From contig CP065012.1 in NCBI GenBank assembly GCA_016699815.1, positions 1,922,001 to 1,986,000 of the forward strand: DNA of 64,000 bases, given 5' to 3'. This document shows, piece after piece, positions 36,143 to 43,350 of this stretch (position 1 is the stretch's first letter; every line of letters starts with the position of its first letter). A model generated the notes under the pieces. It worked only from the letters and a program-made list of their open reading frames with translations. It made no database searches and was not told the DNA's origin. The stretch is from Chitinophagaceae bacterium. GTDB taxonomy: Bacteria > Bacteroidota > Bacteroidia > Chitinophagales > Chitinophagaceae. Both the position numbers and the translations under genes were made by a program.

Positions 36143-36912
36143 CAGGCATTTTCTTTATTGAGGTAAAGGTTAAAGGTATCGCCCCTTAACCCGATACGCA
36201 TGGCTTCCAGCGCTATTACTTCCGATGGAGCAATATTGCCCAGGTTTACATTGCATCCAATGAGTTCTAAAAAGTAGAGTTGCTGTGCTTTTTGTGGCGC
36301 TTCCCATATAATTTGTTGTTCGGGTATTTGGGTGAGTATTTCCTGTACCAGGCCTTCCCTTACTTCACCTGTACCACGGTAAATACCTACGTTACCGGCT
36401 TCCCGGGCTTCGGCAATTACATAAGATGAGCCTGCATTTAATTCGGCACGCATTAGTTCAATCCATCTATAAGGCGGAATAATATGTGCGGCATCTTTGC
36501 TGCCCACTTCGCTAAGTACCAGGCCATGCTTAGTGAGTTTTTCTATATAGCCGCATTTTTCCGTATGTGGAATGGTAATTGAGCCATCGCTTACTTCCAT
36601 GTAGCTAATACCGTATTCTTTGCAAACAGTAATATAATCTTCAAATTGGTTCCTGATTAAGAATGCTTCAAACAAAGTGCCGCCAAAATAAACGGGAACA
36701 TCAAAAGAACGGTAAATTTCCAGTTTTTCTTTGAGGGTATTGGTTACATATGCTGTACCAAAACCGAGTTTTACCATATCAATGTGCGGTGCCGCAACAC
36801 TCATAAAATTTTTGGCTTCAGCTACGCTCAAGCCTTTATCCATTACCATGGTAAGGCCACTTTTACGAGGCTTGGTTTTTCTTTCGGGAATTTGGGAGAG
36901 GTTAAAATTCAT
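36142..36912 (-). CDS. Phosphosulfolactate synthase (ComA family)
   Basis: A 256-residue TIM-barrel enzyme of the ComA/PsuL family, which joins sulfite to phosphoenolpyruvate to make (R)-phosphosulfolactate. Family segments: KLGFGTAYVTN near residue 48, VYFGGTLFEAF near residue 71, SDGSITIP near residue 103, EAREAGNVGIYRGTGEVREG near residue 170, and GLRGDTF near the C-terminus. In methanogens it starts coenzyme M synthesis; in bacteria it is linked to other sulfonates. The ATG at 36912 is chosen because a TATCTTTG promoter element at 36940-36947 would exclude the earlier in-frame ATG at 36942. Translationally coupled to aroE. Confidence 0.88.
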   Translation of the reverse strand: MNFNLSQIPERKTKPRKSGLTMVMDKGLSVAEAKNFMSVAAPHIDMVKLGFGTAYVTNTLKEKLEIYRSFDVPVYFGGTLFEAFLIRNQFEDYITVCKEYGISYMEVSDGSITIPHTEKCGYIEKLTKHGLVLSEVGSKDAAHIIPPYRWIELMRAELNAGSSYVIAEAREAGNVGIYRGTGEVREGLVQEILTQIPEQQIIWEAPQKAQQLYFLELIGCNVNLGNIAPSEVIALEAMRIGLRGDTFNLYLNKENA

Positions 36913-36939
36913 ATAATTTATGCTCTTTGCTTTTGCGTG

Positions 36940-36947
36940 CAAAGATA
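36940..36947 (-). promoter_or_regulatory. Promoter of the phosphosulfolactate synthase-aroE operon
   Basis: Minus-strand TATCTTTG, an exact consensus match, 27 bases before the chosen ATG at 36912. Confidence 0.6.
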
Positions 36948-36999
36948 AGGGAAGCGTATTTTTTACGCTAAAGCAATTATTTGCAAAATGAAAACAGGT

Positions 37000-38421
37000 T
37001 TAAGAAGGCCTTTTCTTTTTAAAGCGGGCAGCAATTTCCACTACCTGCTGGTAACGTAGCAGTGAAGGCTCAATTTCAATTATTTTTTTAAACCCTTTGG
37101 GGTACAAGGCAAAGCCATTTTCGAGGTATATAAGGGCTTCTTTTGATTTGCCTGCTGCAAACAGGAACAGGCTTTTATAAAATAAAAATACCGGTTTATT
37201 TTCTGTGCTTTCAAAAGCCTGTTTTGCATATTCAATACCATCGTTAATTAAACCGCCTTTGTACATGCATTGCAATAGTTCTACCCAGCCATTAATGTTT
37301 TTGGGTTTCAATTTTACGGCATTTGCAATTGCTGTAATCGCTTCGGGGTATTTGCCCAATTCCATATAACATCTGCCCAGTGCAATATTATACTCGGGTT
37401 GCAAACGGTGCATGCTTAATGCGGTATGTAAACATTTTATAGCCGGTTGCCATGCGCCTTCGTTCATATAGGTGCCGGCAATTTTATAGTGTAGCTGGCT
37501 GTCTTCTGCATTAAGGTGGCTGGCTTTGCGATAATGGAATCTTGCCTGCGAAAAATTTTGCAGCTTATGGTAGCAATAGCCCATGGCTTCGTAAATCACA
37601 TATTCCGGGCGGGAAAGCTCCAGTACTTTTTCCAATGCCTCAATGGCTTCTTTGTATTTTCTCAACCTCAGGTAAGCATCACCAAGGTTGCGGTAGGCAT
37701 AATCAAATTTTTCGTCAATGGCAATTGCGTACTGGTAGGCATCAATGGCTTTTTCATGCAATTTTAATCCCTGGAAGGCAGCGCCAAGGTTAAACCATGC
37801 CAGTTCATTGTATGGAAATGAATGAATAATATTTTGGTGCAGTCGGATGCTTTCTTCGTACCGGCCGGTAAAATCGGTCCAAAAGCAAATTTTGTACAAC
37901 GCCTCCTCATTATTGCCATCTTGTTCTAAAATCAAAATAAGGCAATCAAAAACCTTTTCAAAATTTTCGTAATCGTCGTATACATCGGCCAGTTCAAAAA
38001 GTAAATCTGTTTTTTCTTCGCCTCTAAAATCATCCAGTGCCGATTCTAATATTTCTGCGGCTTTTTCCTGCATATCCAATGCAAGAAAGGCTTCGGTTTT
38101 TAAAATAAAGAGGTCAACATTACGGCCATCGTAGAGTTCGGCTTTTTCCAAAGTATGCAGCGCATCCTGATAAAGCCTTAACGCTATTTGAAAGCTGGCT
38201 TTTTGCAGTAGAAGGTTACTGGAAAAAGGATATTGCTCTATGGCAAATTCCGCAGCTTCAAGGGCAGCAGTCAATTGCTCTTTTTCATCAAAATATTCTA
38301 TAATGCGTTCAAATTCATCCTCTTCAATTAAAGAATGGGAACGGCCTGCTTTAAGGTTATTATATTGGTTAAGCAGGGCTTTTAGTTCCTCACGGTCCTG
38401 TCGGGATGGGTATTTACTCAT
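37000..38421 (-). CDS. Tetratricopeptide repeat protein
   Basis: A 473-residue, all-helical cytoplasmic protein with about ten or more TPR units, for example AWFNLGAAFQGLKLHEKAID (near residue 208) and YAYRNLGDAYLRLRKYKEAI (near residue 242). No signal peptide, membrane helix or enzymatic domain. TPRs act as protein-interaction scaffolds; the partner is unknown. Well-conserved proteins of this size with N-terminal KYPSRQ-type ends are common in Chitinophagaceae. It stands alone on the minus strand. Confidence 0.88.
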   Translation of the reverse strand: MSKYPSRQDREELKALLNQYNNLKAGRSHSLIEEDEFERIIEYFDEKEQLTAALEAAEFAIEQYPFSSNLLLQKASFQIALRLYQDALHTLEKAELYDGRNVDLFILKTEAFLALDMQEKAAEILESALDDFRGEEKTDLLFELADVYDDYENFEKVFDCLILILEQDGNNEEALYKICFWTDFTGRYEESIRLHQNIIHSFPYNELAWFNLGAAFQGLKLHEKAIDAYQYAIAIDEKFDYAYRNLGDAYLRLRKYKEAIEALEKVLELSRPEYVIYEAMGYCYHKLQNFSQARFHYRKASHLNAEDSQLHYKIAGTYMNEGAWQPAIKCLHTALSMHRLQPEYNIALGRCYMELGKYPEAITAIANAVKLKPKNINGWVELLQCMYKGGLINDGIEYAKQAFESTENKPVFLFYKSLFLFAAGKSKEALIYLENGFALYPKGFKKIIEIEPSLLRYQQVVEIAARFKKKRPS

Positions 38422-38560
38422 ACGTTTTTGAGGTAGGTTGCTCTAATATACCGTGTTTTTACGTTAATGCATACTTATTTAACATATAAAACTTATAAAC
38501 ATGCGTTGAAAACAAGTGAAAAAATGGATAAATGGTATTGTAAAAGCAAATAAAATTTAG

Positions 38561-38568
38561 TAAGTTTG
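38561..38568 (+). promoter_or_regulatory. Promoter of the small secreted protein
   Basis: TAAGTTTG fits TAnnTTTG. A TATTG (38536-38540) lies 20 bases upstream as a possible -33 element. The ATG is at 38588. Confidence 0.55.
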
Positions 38569-38587
38569 TAACATATTCTAAATAAGA

Positions 38588-38941
38588 ATGATAAAGGCTG
38601 TTAAAATATCGTTGGTTTTTTTCCTGCTGATAGGTTTTATGAATCCCATATTTGCAGACAGGGGTCTTGGTAAAAAGAAAAACAAAATTCTGGTGAAAAT
38701 ACCTGTAACCAGTATGGGTAACAGCAAAATTTCTTTTAATCTGCGTACCGGCCTTACCTATAAGGGTTCGTTAATAGAAAATGATAATAATGCATCTTCA
38801 AATGAAGTATCTACAAAAACCCTGGTAACTTACAAGCAGGGAAATAATGTATATATATTGCCCTATAAGCAAAAAGTAATACAGCCCGAATCGGGCCAGG
38901 GATATGCAGGGCTTAAGCTCATCATACACAGAAGTAATTAA
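38588..38941 (+). CDS. Small secreted hypothetical protein
   Basis: A 117-residue protein with a signal peptide (MIKAVKISLVFFLLIGF, cleavage after IFA near residue 23). The mature part is basic at its start (KKKNKILVKIP) and rich in short beta-prone stretches. No recognised domain. Probably periplasmic or surface-exposed. It has its own promoter and terminator. Confidence 0.65.
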   Translation: MIKAVKISLVFFLLIGFMNPIFADRGLGKKKNKILVKIPVTSMGNSKISFNLRTGLTYKGSLIENDNNASSNEVSTKTLVTYKQGNNVYILPYKQKVIQPESGQGYAGLKLIIHRSN

Positions 38942-38942
38942 T

Positions 38943-38968
38943 AAACCCTTTCACTTGAAAGGGTTTTT
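38943..38968 (+). terminator. Terminator of the small secreted protein gene
   Basis: Nine-bp stem AACCCTTTC (38944-38952) / GAAAGGGTT (38957-38965) with a 4-nt loop, followed by T. It begins two bases after the stop. Confidence 0.85.
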
Positions 38969-39143
38969 AGTTTTACAAAGCGGATAAAATGTTTTCAATA
39001 TTTTCATTTTCTTCGTGTTCTTTTTTTAGGTATTTATAGGAAGGTGCCTGCCGCCGCATGTGTCTCCAACCAGAGGCATTACAAAGTCGTGTCAAAGAAA
39101 ATGAGAGTTACCTGCATAAAATAACTAAAGTGATATACAATAT

Positions 39144-39731
39144 TTAAAAATCAACCTCTACTTTTTCTATTCCCCTTATTTTTTTTAAAGATTTTAATAT
39201 TTGTTTTATTATTCTTGTTCCGGCAGATCCGGTATCAATACTTGCCGTTAAAACTGGCTCTTCATAAAATATCCTGCAATTATGCACAACGCCATTTTTT
39301 CTATTTAGCGCTTCGGATTTTTCCTTCCTGTCGCCACTAAGCAAAATGGTTTTTAGCTGCTTTTGTTTTAGCCAGTTAATCACTGTTGCAGCTTCGGGCC
39401 TTATTTCATCTTCAAGGTCAATCCAGCCAATAAATGCATCGTTTTTTGTTACAAAAATATTATGGCTTGTATCGGTAAAGTTTTTGGGCAAAATATTAAA
39501 AGAGCCTGCCTGGTATATATAACCCTCTGCATCGGTGGCTTTAATGCCAAGCCCTTTTATTTCTTCAACGCTTTTCCATTTTATTTCTTCATTGGTTTTC
39601 CATTGTGCTGCAATAGATTTTCCTATTATATTTGCCAGTCTGCGACTGGAGTTAACTTTGCAAATGTTCAATTTCTTTTTTGCCTTTGCTGTTGATGCCG
39701 GTGATAGATCAGGCAGTGGATTTTTTTTCAC
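39144..39731 (-). pseudogene. Decayed heavy-metal P-type ATPase fragment (chimeric)
   Basis: A 195-codon frame starting with GTG. Residues about 36-150 match the nucleotide-binding/phosphorylation domain of P1B metal ATPases: VEEIKGLGIKATDAEGYIYQ near residue 55, FIGWIDLEDEIRPEA near residue 98, and TILLSGDRKEKSEAL near residue 128. The DKTGT phosphorylation motif, all transmembrane helices and the GDG hinge are absent. The last 40 residues (DTGSAGTRIIKQILKSLKKI and onward) look like an HMA metal-binding domain, so the remnant joins non-adjacent parts of a pump. The first 30 codons come from a 108-bp repeat, not from the ATPase. Not functional as a pump. Confidence 0.6.
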
Positions 39732-39885
39732 ACTCTCACATACTGGCGCAAGTGTTCTGCAGGGTCACTTGTGCCAATTATGTTTGCCAGTCTGCGACTG
39801 GAGTTAGCTTTACAAATGTTCAATTTCTTTTTTGCCTTTGCTGTTGATGCCGGTGATAGATCAGGCAGTGGATGTTTTTTCACTC
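39625..39885. repeat. Direct repeat, two ~108-bp copies 152 bp apart
   Basis: Copy A at about 39625-39734 and copy B at about 39777-39885 differ at only a few bases. Read on the minus strand both encode KKxPLPDLSPASTAKAKKK and a following LNICKxNSSRRLANI. Copy B forms a separate 51-codon frame (39728-39883) ending at a stop that abuts the start of copy A, so a coding segment was duplicated. The origin of the encoded peptide is not recognised. Confidence 0.75.
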
Positions 39886-39931
39886 TCTCTCAGGCTTCAA
39901 TACCTGCAAAAATCAACTGTGATGTAAACAA

Positions 39932-40300
39932 CTATTTAGAATAAAAAATGTTTTTGAATACAATTGTACTGTCTGGTAATAAATGTATTTCAACTGAATA
40001 AAATTGTGGCCTCCCGGTTAAATCCTGGTAATCACCTGCGTCAATAACCTTACCATTTTTAAGTATAATGGAAACTCCAATGAAACAATCATGTTTGTTT
40101 AAAGATACCTTATTCCAATTGATTGTTTTATTATCCGCCTTTTTTTGAGGCCATTCTATTGTTTCGTTATAGTTGTTAATACCTATTATAATTTTTTTGG
40201 GAATAATATTTGATTTATTGACAAAATAAAACTGAGTTGAATTTTTCTTACATGCGCTTAAGGACAATAGCAGGAATAAATTTATTGTTATAAATTTCAT
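39932..40300 (-). CDS. Small lipoprotein downstream of the orphan toxin cassette (candidate immunity protein)
   Basis: A 122-residue protein with a lipoprotein signal: hydrophobic residues 4-15, lipobox LSAC at about 14-17. The rest is a small beta-rich domain without a recognised family (IEWPQKKADNKTINWNKVSL in the middle). It starts 2 bases after the stop of the orphan toxin cassette on the same strand. The same toxin-then-small-lipoprotein order is seen at 42901-45171, so a periplasmic immunity role is inferred from position, topology and size only. Confidence 0.6.
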   Translation of the reverse strand: MKFITINLFLLLSLSACKKNSTQFYFVNKSNIIPKKIIIGINNYNETIEWPQKKADNKTINWNKVSLNKHDCFIGVSIILKNGKVIDAGDYQDLTGRPQFYSVEIHLLPDSTIVFKNIFYSK

Positions 40301-40302
40301 AA

Positions 40303-40602
40303 CTATTGATTTGTGGGAATAACTGTAGTATTGGAATTAATTCCATGAGTTGCTGAATGAGGGCTGCCATCTGGCCCAATAAAATAATAAGGATCTCCAG
40401 TAGGATTTATTATAACCCCGTTTTGATTATATTTTGGCAAAAAAATAGGGCTTAAATATTGCAATGAGCCAAATAATAACATTTGCATTATTACTTCAGA
40501 AATATAAGAATTAGTATATGTAGAATTACAACTTTGACAATAGTTAATTCCTTCTGTATTATTATGAACGTCCATAACTTTTTCTTTAATAAGTTGTACG
40601 GG
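40303..40602 (-). pseudogene. Orphan toxin cassette, 3' part (cut by the IS)
   Basis: The frame enters from the IS boundary. Joining base 41978 to 40602, with one copy of the CGGG target duplication removed, continues the upstream frame without a break (HESEVP then VQLIKEKVMDVHNN). It encodes about 99 residues ending in a Gly/Pro/Asn-rich tail (NPTGDPYYFIGPDGSPHSAT). An internal ATG at 40573-40575 could start a 90-residue peptide, but this is more likely the C-terminus of the disrupted DUF6973-like domain protein. Confidence 0.7.
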
Positions 40603-40753
40603 TGTAAGCGTCCCCTTTTTTCGGTCAATCCAAAATTAGAGTTTTCTGTTCAGCTTTTTGTTTTTTTAATACTTTATCTGTAAGCGTCCCCTTTTTTCGG
40701 TCAATCCCAAATCAGAGTTTTCTGTTCAGCTTTTTGTTTTTTAATACTTTATC
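40603..40753. repeat. Tandem duplication of the IS left end
   Basis: The terminal 76 bp of the IS (starting TGTAAGCGTCCCC) occur at 40603-40678 and again from 40679, differing at a few positions. The outer copy is the one next to the CGGG target duplication; the inner copy contains the end of orfB. Confidence 0.85.
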
Positions 40754-41621
40754 CACTAACCGGCTCTCTTCAATTTGAAAAGGATTTCCGTTCGCCGTTT
40801 GTGGATAAAGCTTTTGTGCATATTTTGAACATTGGCACCATTTTTCAGCAAACATCAGAGGCGATTGATATTGTAAGGATTTGTGCGGCCTCTCTGTGTT
40901 GTAATCCTGCCTCCATTTCTCACAATGTTCCCTTACTTCTCTCATTGTTGTAAATATATATGCGTTTAATAATTCACGGCGTATGCTCCCGTTTTTCTTT
41001 CAATAAAAGCATTCTGCATTGGGCGACCTGGTTGTATAAACTGAAGTGTAATGTGTCGCTTACTGCACCATTCTTCTAATTTATGACTGATAAATTCAGG
41101 ACCGTTATCCATCCTGATATTGGCAGGGCAACCCCGCTCTTGTACCAATCGCTCCAGCACCCTTATTACTCTTAGAGTAGGCAATGAAGTGTCAGTTTCT
41201 ATTGCCAGAGATTCCCTGTTAAAATCTTCCAATACATTAAACAGGCGTATTTTTCGGCCATCCTGTAAACTATCATTCATAAAGTCTATGCTCCACATTT
41301 GGTTAAAACTTGTGGGTAGTGTTAAGGGTTGCTTTATCCTTTCCGGTAAACGTTTTTGGGCTTGCGCCTGATGTTTAAATTCATTTTCCTATATACACGC
41401 CTCACTCGCTTATGATTCCAACCATAGCCACGGTTGCGCAGTCGATAAAAGCTTTGCCAAAAGCCAATAACCGGATGCTTCTTCACAAGTCCTTCAAGGG
41501 CATCCTCTATCTGAGAATCATCTTTTGTTTTAGCTGTATATTGAAAACTGCTCCGTGGTAGCTTCACGATTTTGCAAGCCTTGCTAACACAACAATGTGC
41601 TTCTTCTATTAGTTGAAACAC
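40712..41621 (-). pseudogene. IS3-family transposase OrfB (DDE integrase), frame-broken
   Basis: Three frames cover one OrfB. The N-terminal HTH_21-like part is 41334-41621 (VIGFWQSFYRLRNRGYGWNH). The rve integrase core is 40966-41298, with the first catalytic Asp in MWSIDFMND, the second in IRMDNGPEFIS, and Glu in NAFIERK. The C-terminal part is 40712-40945 (EHCEKWRQDYNTERPHKSLQ). The breaks fall near 41350 and near 40995, both in runs of five A (minus strand); one added A at each restores KPKKRLPERIKQPLTLP and FIERKNGSIRREL. So it is either a recently inactivated transposase or two sequencing errors. OrfB is normally made as an OrfAB fusion by -1 frameshifting at 41651-41657. Confidence 0.88.
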
Positions 41622-41634
41622 AGCTTCTCTTTTG

Positions 41635-41919
41635 TCAGCAGGCGTTATAACTTTTTTCGATAAAACCTTTCATTGCCCGGTTCTCGAAAGTGAGCTCCGC
41701 TACTATTTTTTTGTACTGCGATAACTCCGCTTCCATTTCTTTTATGCGCTTTACATCACTGGTTTCCATGCCGCCATATTTGGCTTTCCAGTTGTAAAAG
41801 GTAGCATCGCTAATACCCAACTCACGGCAAACATCCTTGGCAGGTATGCCGCTTTCCTGTTTCTTAATTGAAGCCACTATCTGGCTTTCGGTAAATCTTG
41901 TTCTTTTCATAATTGACAA
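41635..41919 (-). CDS. IS3-family transposase OrfA
   Basis: A 94-residue OrfA of the IS3 family (PF01527): RTRFTESQIVASIKKQESGI at the N-terminus, the HTH with DVCRELGISDATFYNWKAKY near residue 30, then a leucine-zipper-like helix (IKEMEAELSQYKKIVAELTF). It ends with the slippery site A AAA AAG (41651-41657 on the minus strand) just before its stop, which would allow production of the OrfAB transposase. Confidence 0.92.
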   Translation of the reverse strand: MSIMKRTRFTESQIVASIKKQESGIPAKDVCRELGISDATFYNWKAKYGGMETSDVKRIKEMEAELSQYKKIVAELTFENRAMKGFIEKSYNAC

Positions 41920-41977
41920 TTTTAAAATTAAAGATTATTCTCTAATTTCAAACTGCCGAAGATTGGGGACGCTTACA

Positions 41978-42680
41978 CGGGCACCTCGCTTTCGTGGGCA
42001 TTTGCAAACATAGTTACAATTTGTGCAGAAGTATATGGTGGCCATCCAACTGGCGGGGGATAAGGGGAAATACCTCTTGGGGTAACGTCACGTGTATTTA
42101 GTGCATTGAAAAAAGCGTGACGAAATGCATCTTTTTTGTCGTTTAAACCATAATTAGGGGGGTAATCTCCAAATTTAATCTGGGCCATTGCAAATGCTGG
42201 GTCTATATTTTGTTTTATTTCCCATGCCTGAACAGGAAATTCTTTAACTAAAGCCTTTTCTGCCGAAGTCAATTCATCATACGGTCCAGTTCCATTTTCT
42301 ATATCGAGGTTAAAATTATTTGAATTGTTTAGCCATATATTATTTTCCCACCACACTTCTGTTCCGGCATTAAACCCATTATTATAGGAATCTACAAATA
42401 TCAGATAATCTGAATCATTAATCATCTTATTCAAATGTTCCCTGCAAATTTCTTTATTCTCGTTACTTGCATTAATTAGTATATATTGATAAAGTTGATA
42501 TACATTAATGAGATTTTGTTCAAGAAAATTTATTTGTTCATTAGTTAAAATTAAGGAGGTAACTAAATAATATAATTCATCCTCTCCTTCTAGAGGTATC
42601 CAACCATCACCTTCAGTTGGTACAGGGCAATCGCCTGGGTCTTCAATATTATTGGTTGCGGTAAATGGAGTTGGGTTGTT
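41978..42680 (-). pseudogene. Orphan toxin C-terminal cassette, 5' part (hinge plus DUF6973-like domain)
   Basis: The frame opens directly after an in-frame TAA (42681-42683), with no start codon or signal peptide. Its first 35 codons (NNPTPFTATNNIEDPGDCPV, then GDGWIPLE) repeat the middle of the lipoprotein toxin at 43335-45171, at both DNA and protein level. After this hinge the sequence diverges and reaches a DUF6973-like domain: KKDAFRHAFFNALNTRDV and FANAHESEVP carry the His residues that characterise that family. The IS then cuts the frame. An ATG at 42432-42434 exists inside the cassette but would drop the hinge. It looks like a stored alternative C-terminus that needs recombination to be expressed, now disrupted. 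Confidence 0.75.
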
Positions 42681-42690
42681 TTACTTCTCG

Positions 42691-42758
42691 GTTCGTGGCA
42701 CACGAAACGAAGACAGAAGTAAGGATACTTTCCACCAAAGCATTCGTGTGCCACGAAC
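42691..42758. repeat. Perfect 16-bp inverted repeat at the cassette breakpoint
   Basis: GTTCGTGGCACACGAA (42691-42706) and its exact reverse complement TTCGTGTGCCACGAAC (42743-42758), separated by 36 bases. Each arm is itself nearly palindromic (TTCGTG/CACGAA). It lies 10 bp from the point where homology between the orphan cassette and the full-length toxin gene begins. Confidence 0.85.
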
Positions 42759-42900
42759 GCAGGCGTAAAAATGTGTAGTTGAAGTTAAGAACTAAGGCTG
42801 AACATTGAAGATCGAGCCCAGACCGCTACTGATTCTTGTACATAGCTGATGTTACATTTTACAGCCCTACTTTTGCAAATACTTTTGTTGGCAGAAGTAT
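42759..42900. other. Non-coding remnant between inverted repeat and immunity gene
   Basis: About 140 bp with no credible reading frame, promoter or terminator recognised. Probably junction sequence left by the rearrangement that placed the orphan cassette here. Confidence 0.4.
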
Positions 42901-43350
42901 TTATGGGTTACTTTTTTTAGGTAGTATCATATTGTATTTTTTAGCTGTATCAATGGTGATAATAAAGTCTGGTTCCACATTATTATTTGACAACGACACA
43001 ACACCATCTGGAATACACCGATAATATCTTTTTGAAATATAGTCATGTTCTTCATGATATACTTTTTTGTCATACACTGTATTAATTATTAAAGTGTCAC
43101 CAGAGTACTTTAATTGAGTGCTTACAAGATTTGAGTCATTACGTTTTCCAGATACTAAATAAGAAAAAAGTGAGTAACGACTATTTGGAAAGCAAATAGT
43201 ATGAAAAGTTGCGTTCAAATCCTCTTCATGCAAGTACGAATTATGCTTATATACGGTGTACTTCCTATTACAGATGTTGATAGTTTTCTTCGTCGCATCG
43301 CAACTCACTATTGCGAGAATTATATATATGTATATTAGTTTAATACCCAT
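42901..43350 (-). CDS. Small lipoprotein, candidate immunity protein to the Tae4-like toxin
   Basis: A 149-residue protein with a lipoprotein signal (IKLIYIYIILAIVSC, Cys at about residue 17). The mature domain is small and Tyr/Asn-rich without recognised family (YRCIPDGVVSLSNNN near residue 110). Its start overlaps the 3' end of the toxin gene by 16 bp in another frame, so translation is coupled. Position, size and periplasm-facing lipid anchor fit an immunity protein that neutralises a periplasm-acting amidase. No sequence match to Tai4 can be claimed by eye. Confidence 0.65.
   Translation of the reverse strand: MGIKLIYIYIILAIVSCDATKKTINICNRKYTVYKHNSYLHEEDLNATFHTICFPNSRYSLFSYLVSGKRNDSNLVSTQLKYSGDTLIINTVYDKKVYHEEHDYISKRYYRCIPDGVVSLSNNNVEPDFIITIDTAKKYNMILPKKSNP

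Larger units (their letters stand above)
40603..41977 (-). mobile_element. IS3-family insertion sequence (IS407-like group)
   Basis: A 1375-bp element bounded by inverted repeats TGTAAGCGTCCCC (40603-40615) and GGGGACGCTTACA (41965-41977), flanked on both sides by CGGG (40599-40602 and 41978-41981), a 4-bp target duplication as expected for the IS407 group. It encodes OrfA and a DDE-type OrfB in overlapping frames with an A AAA AAG slippery site at 41651-41657 (minus strand). OrfB has two single-base frame breaks in A-runs. The left 76 bp are present twice in tandem (40603-40678 and 40679-40753). The element interrupts the orphan toxin cassette in frame. Confidence 0.9.

Noticed and set aside
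39625..39885. CRISPR-like repeat-spacer unit
   Set aside because: Only two long (~108 bp) copies, both coding, 152 bp apart; no short repeats with unique spacers and no cas genes.
42435..42680. Non-coding gap upstream of the DUF6973-like frame
   Set aside because: Translation continues in frame up to 42680 and matches the toxin hinge, so this stretch is part of the orphan cassette even though it lacks a start codon.
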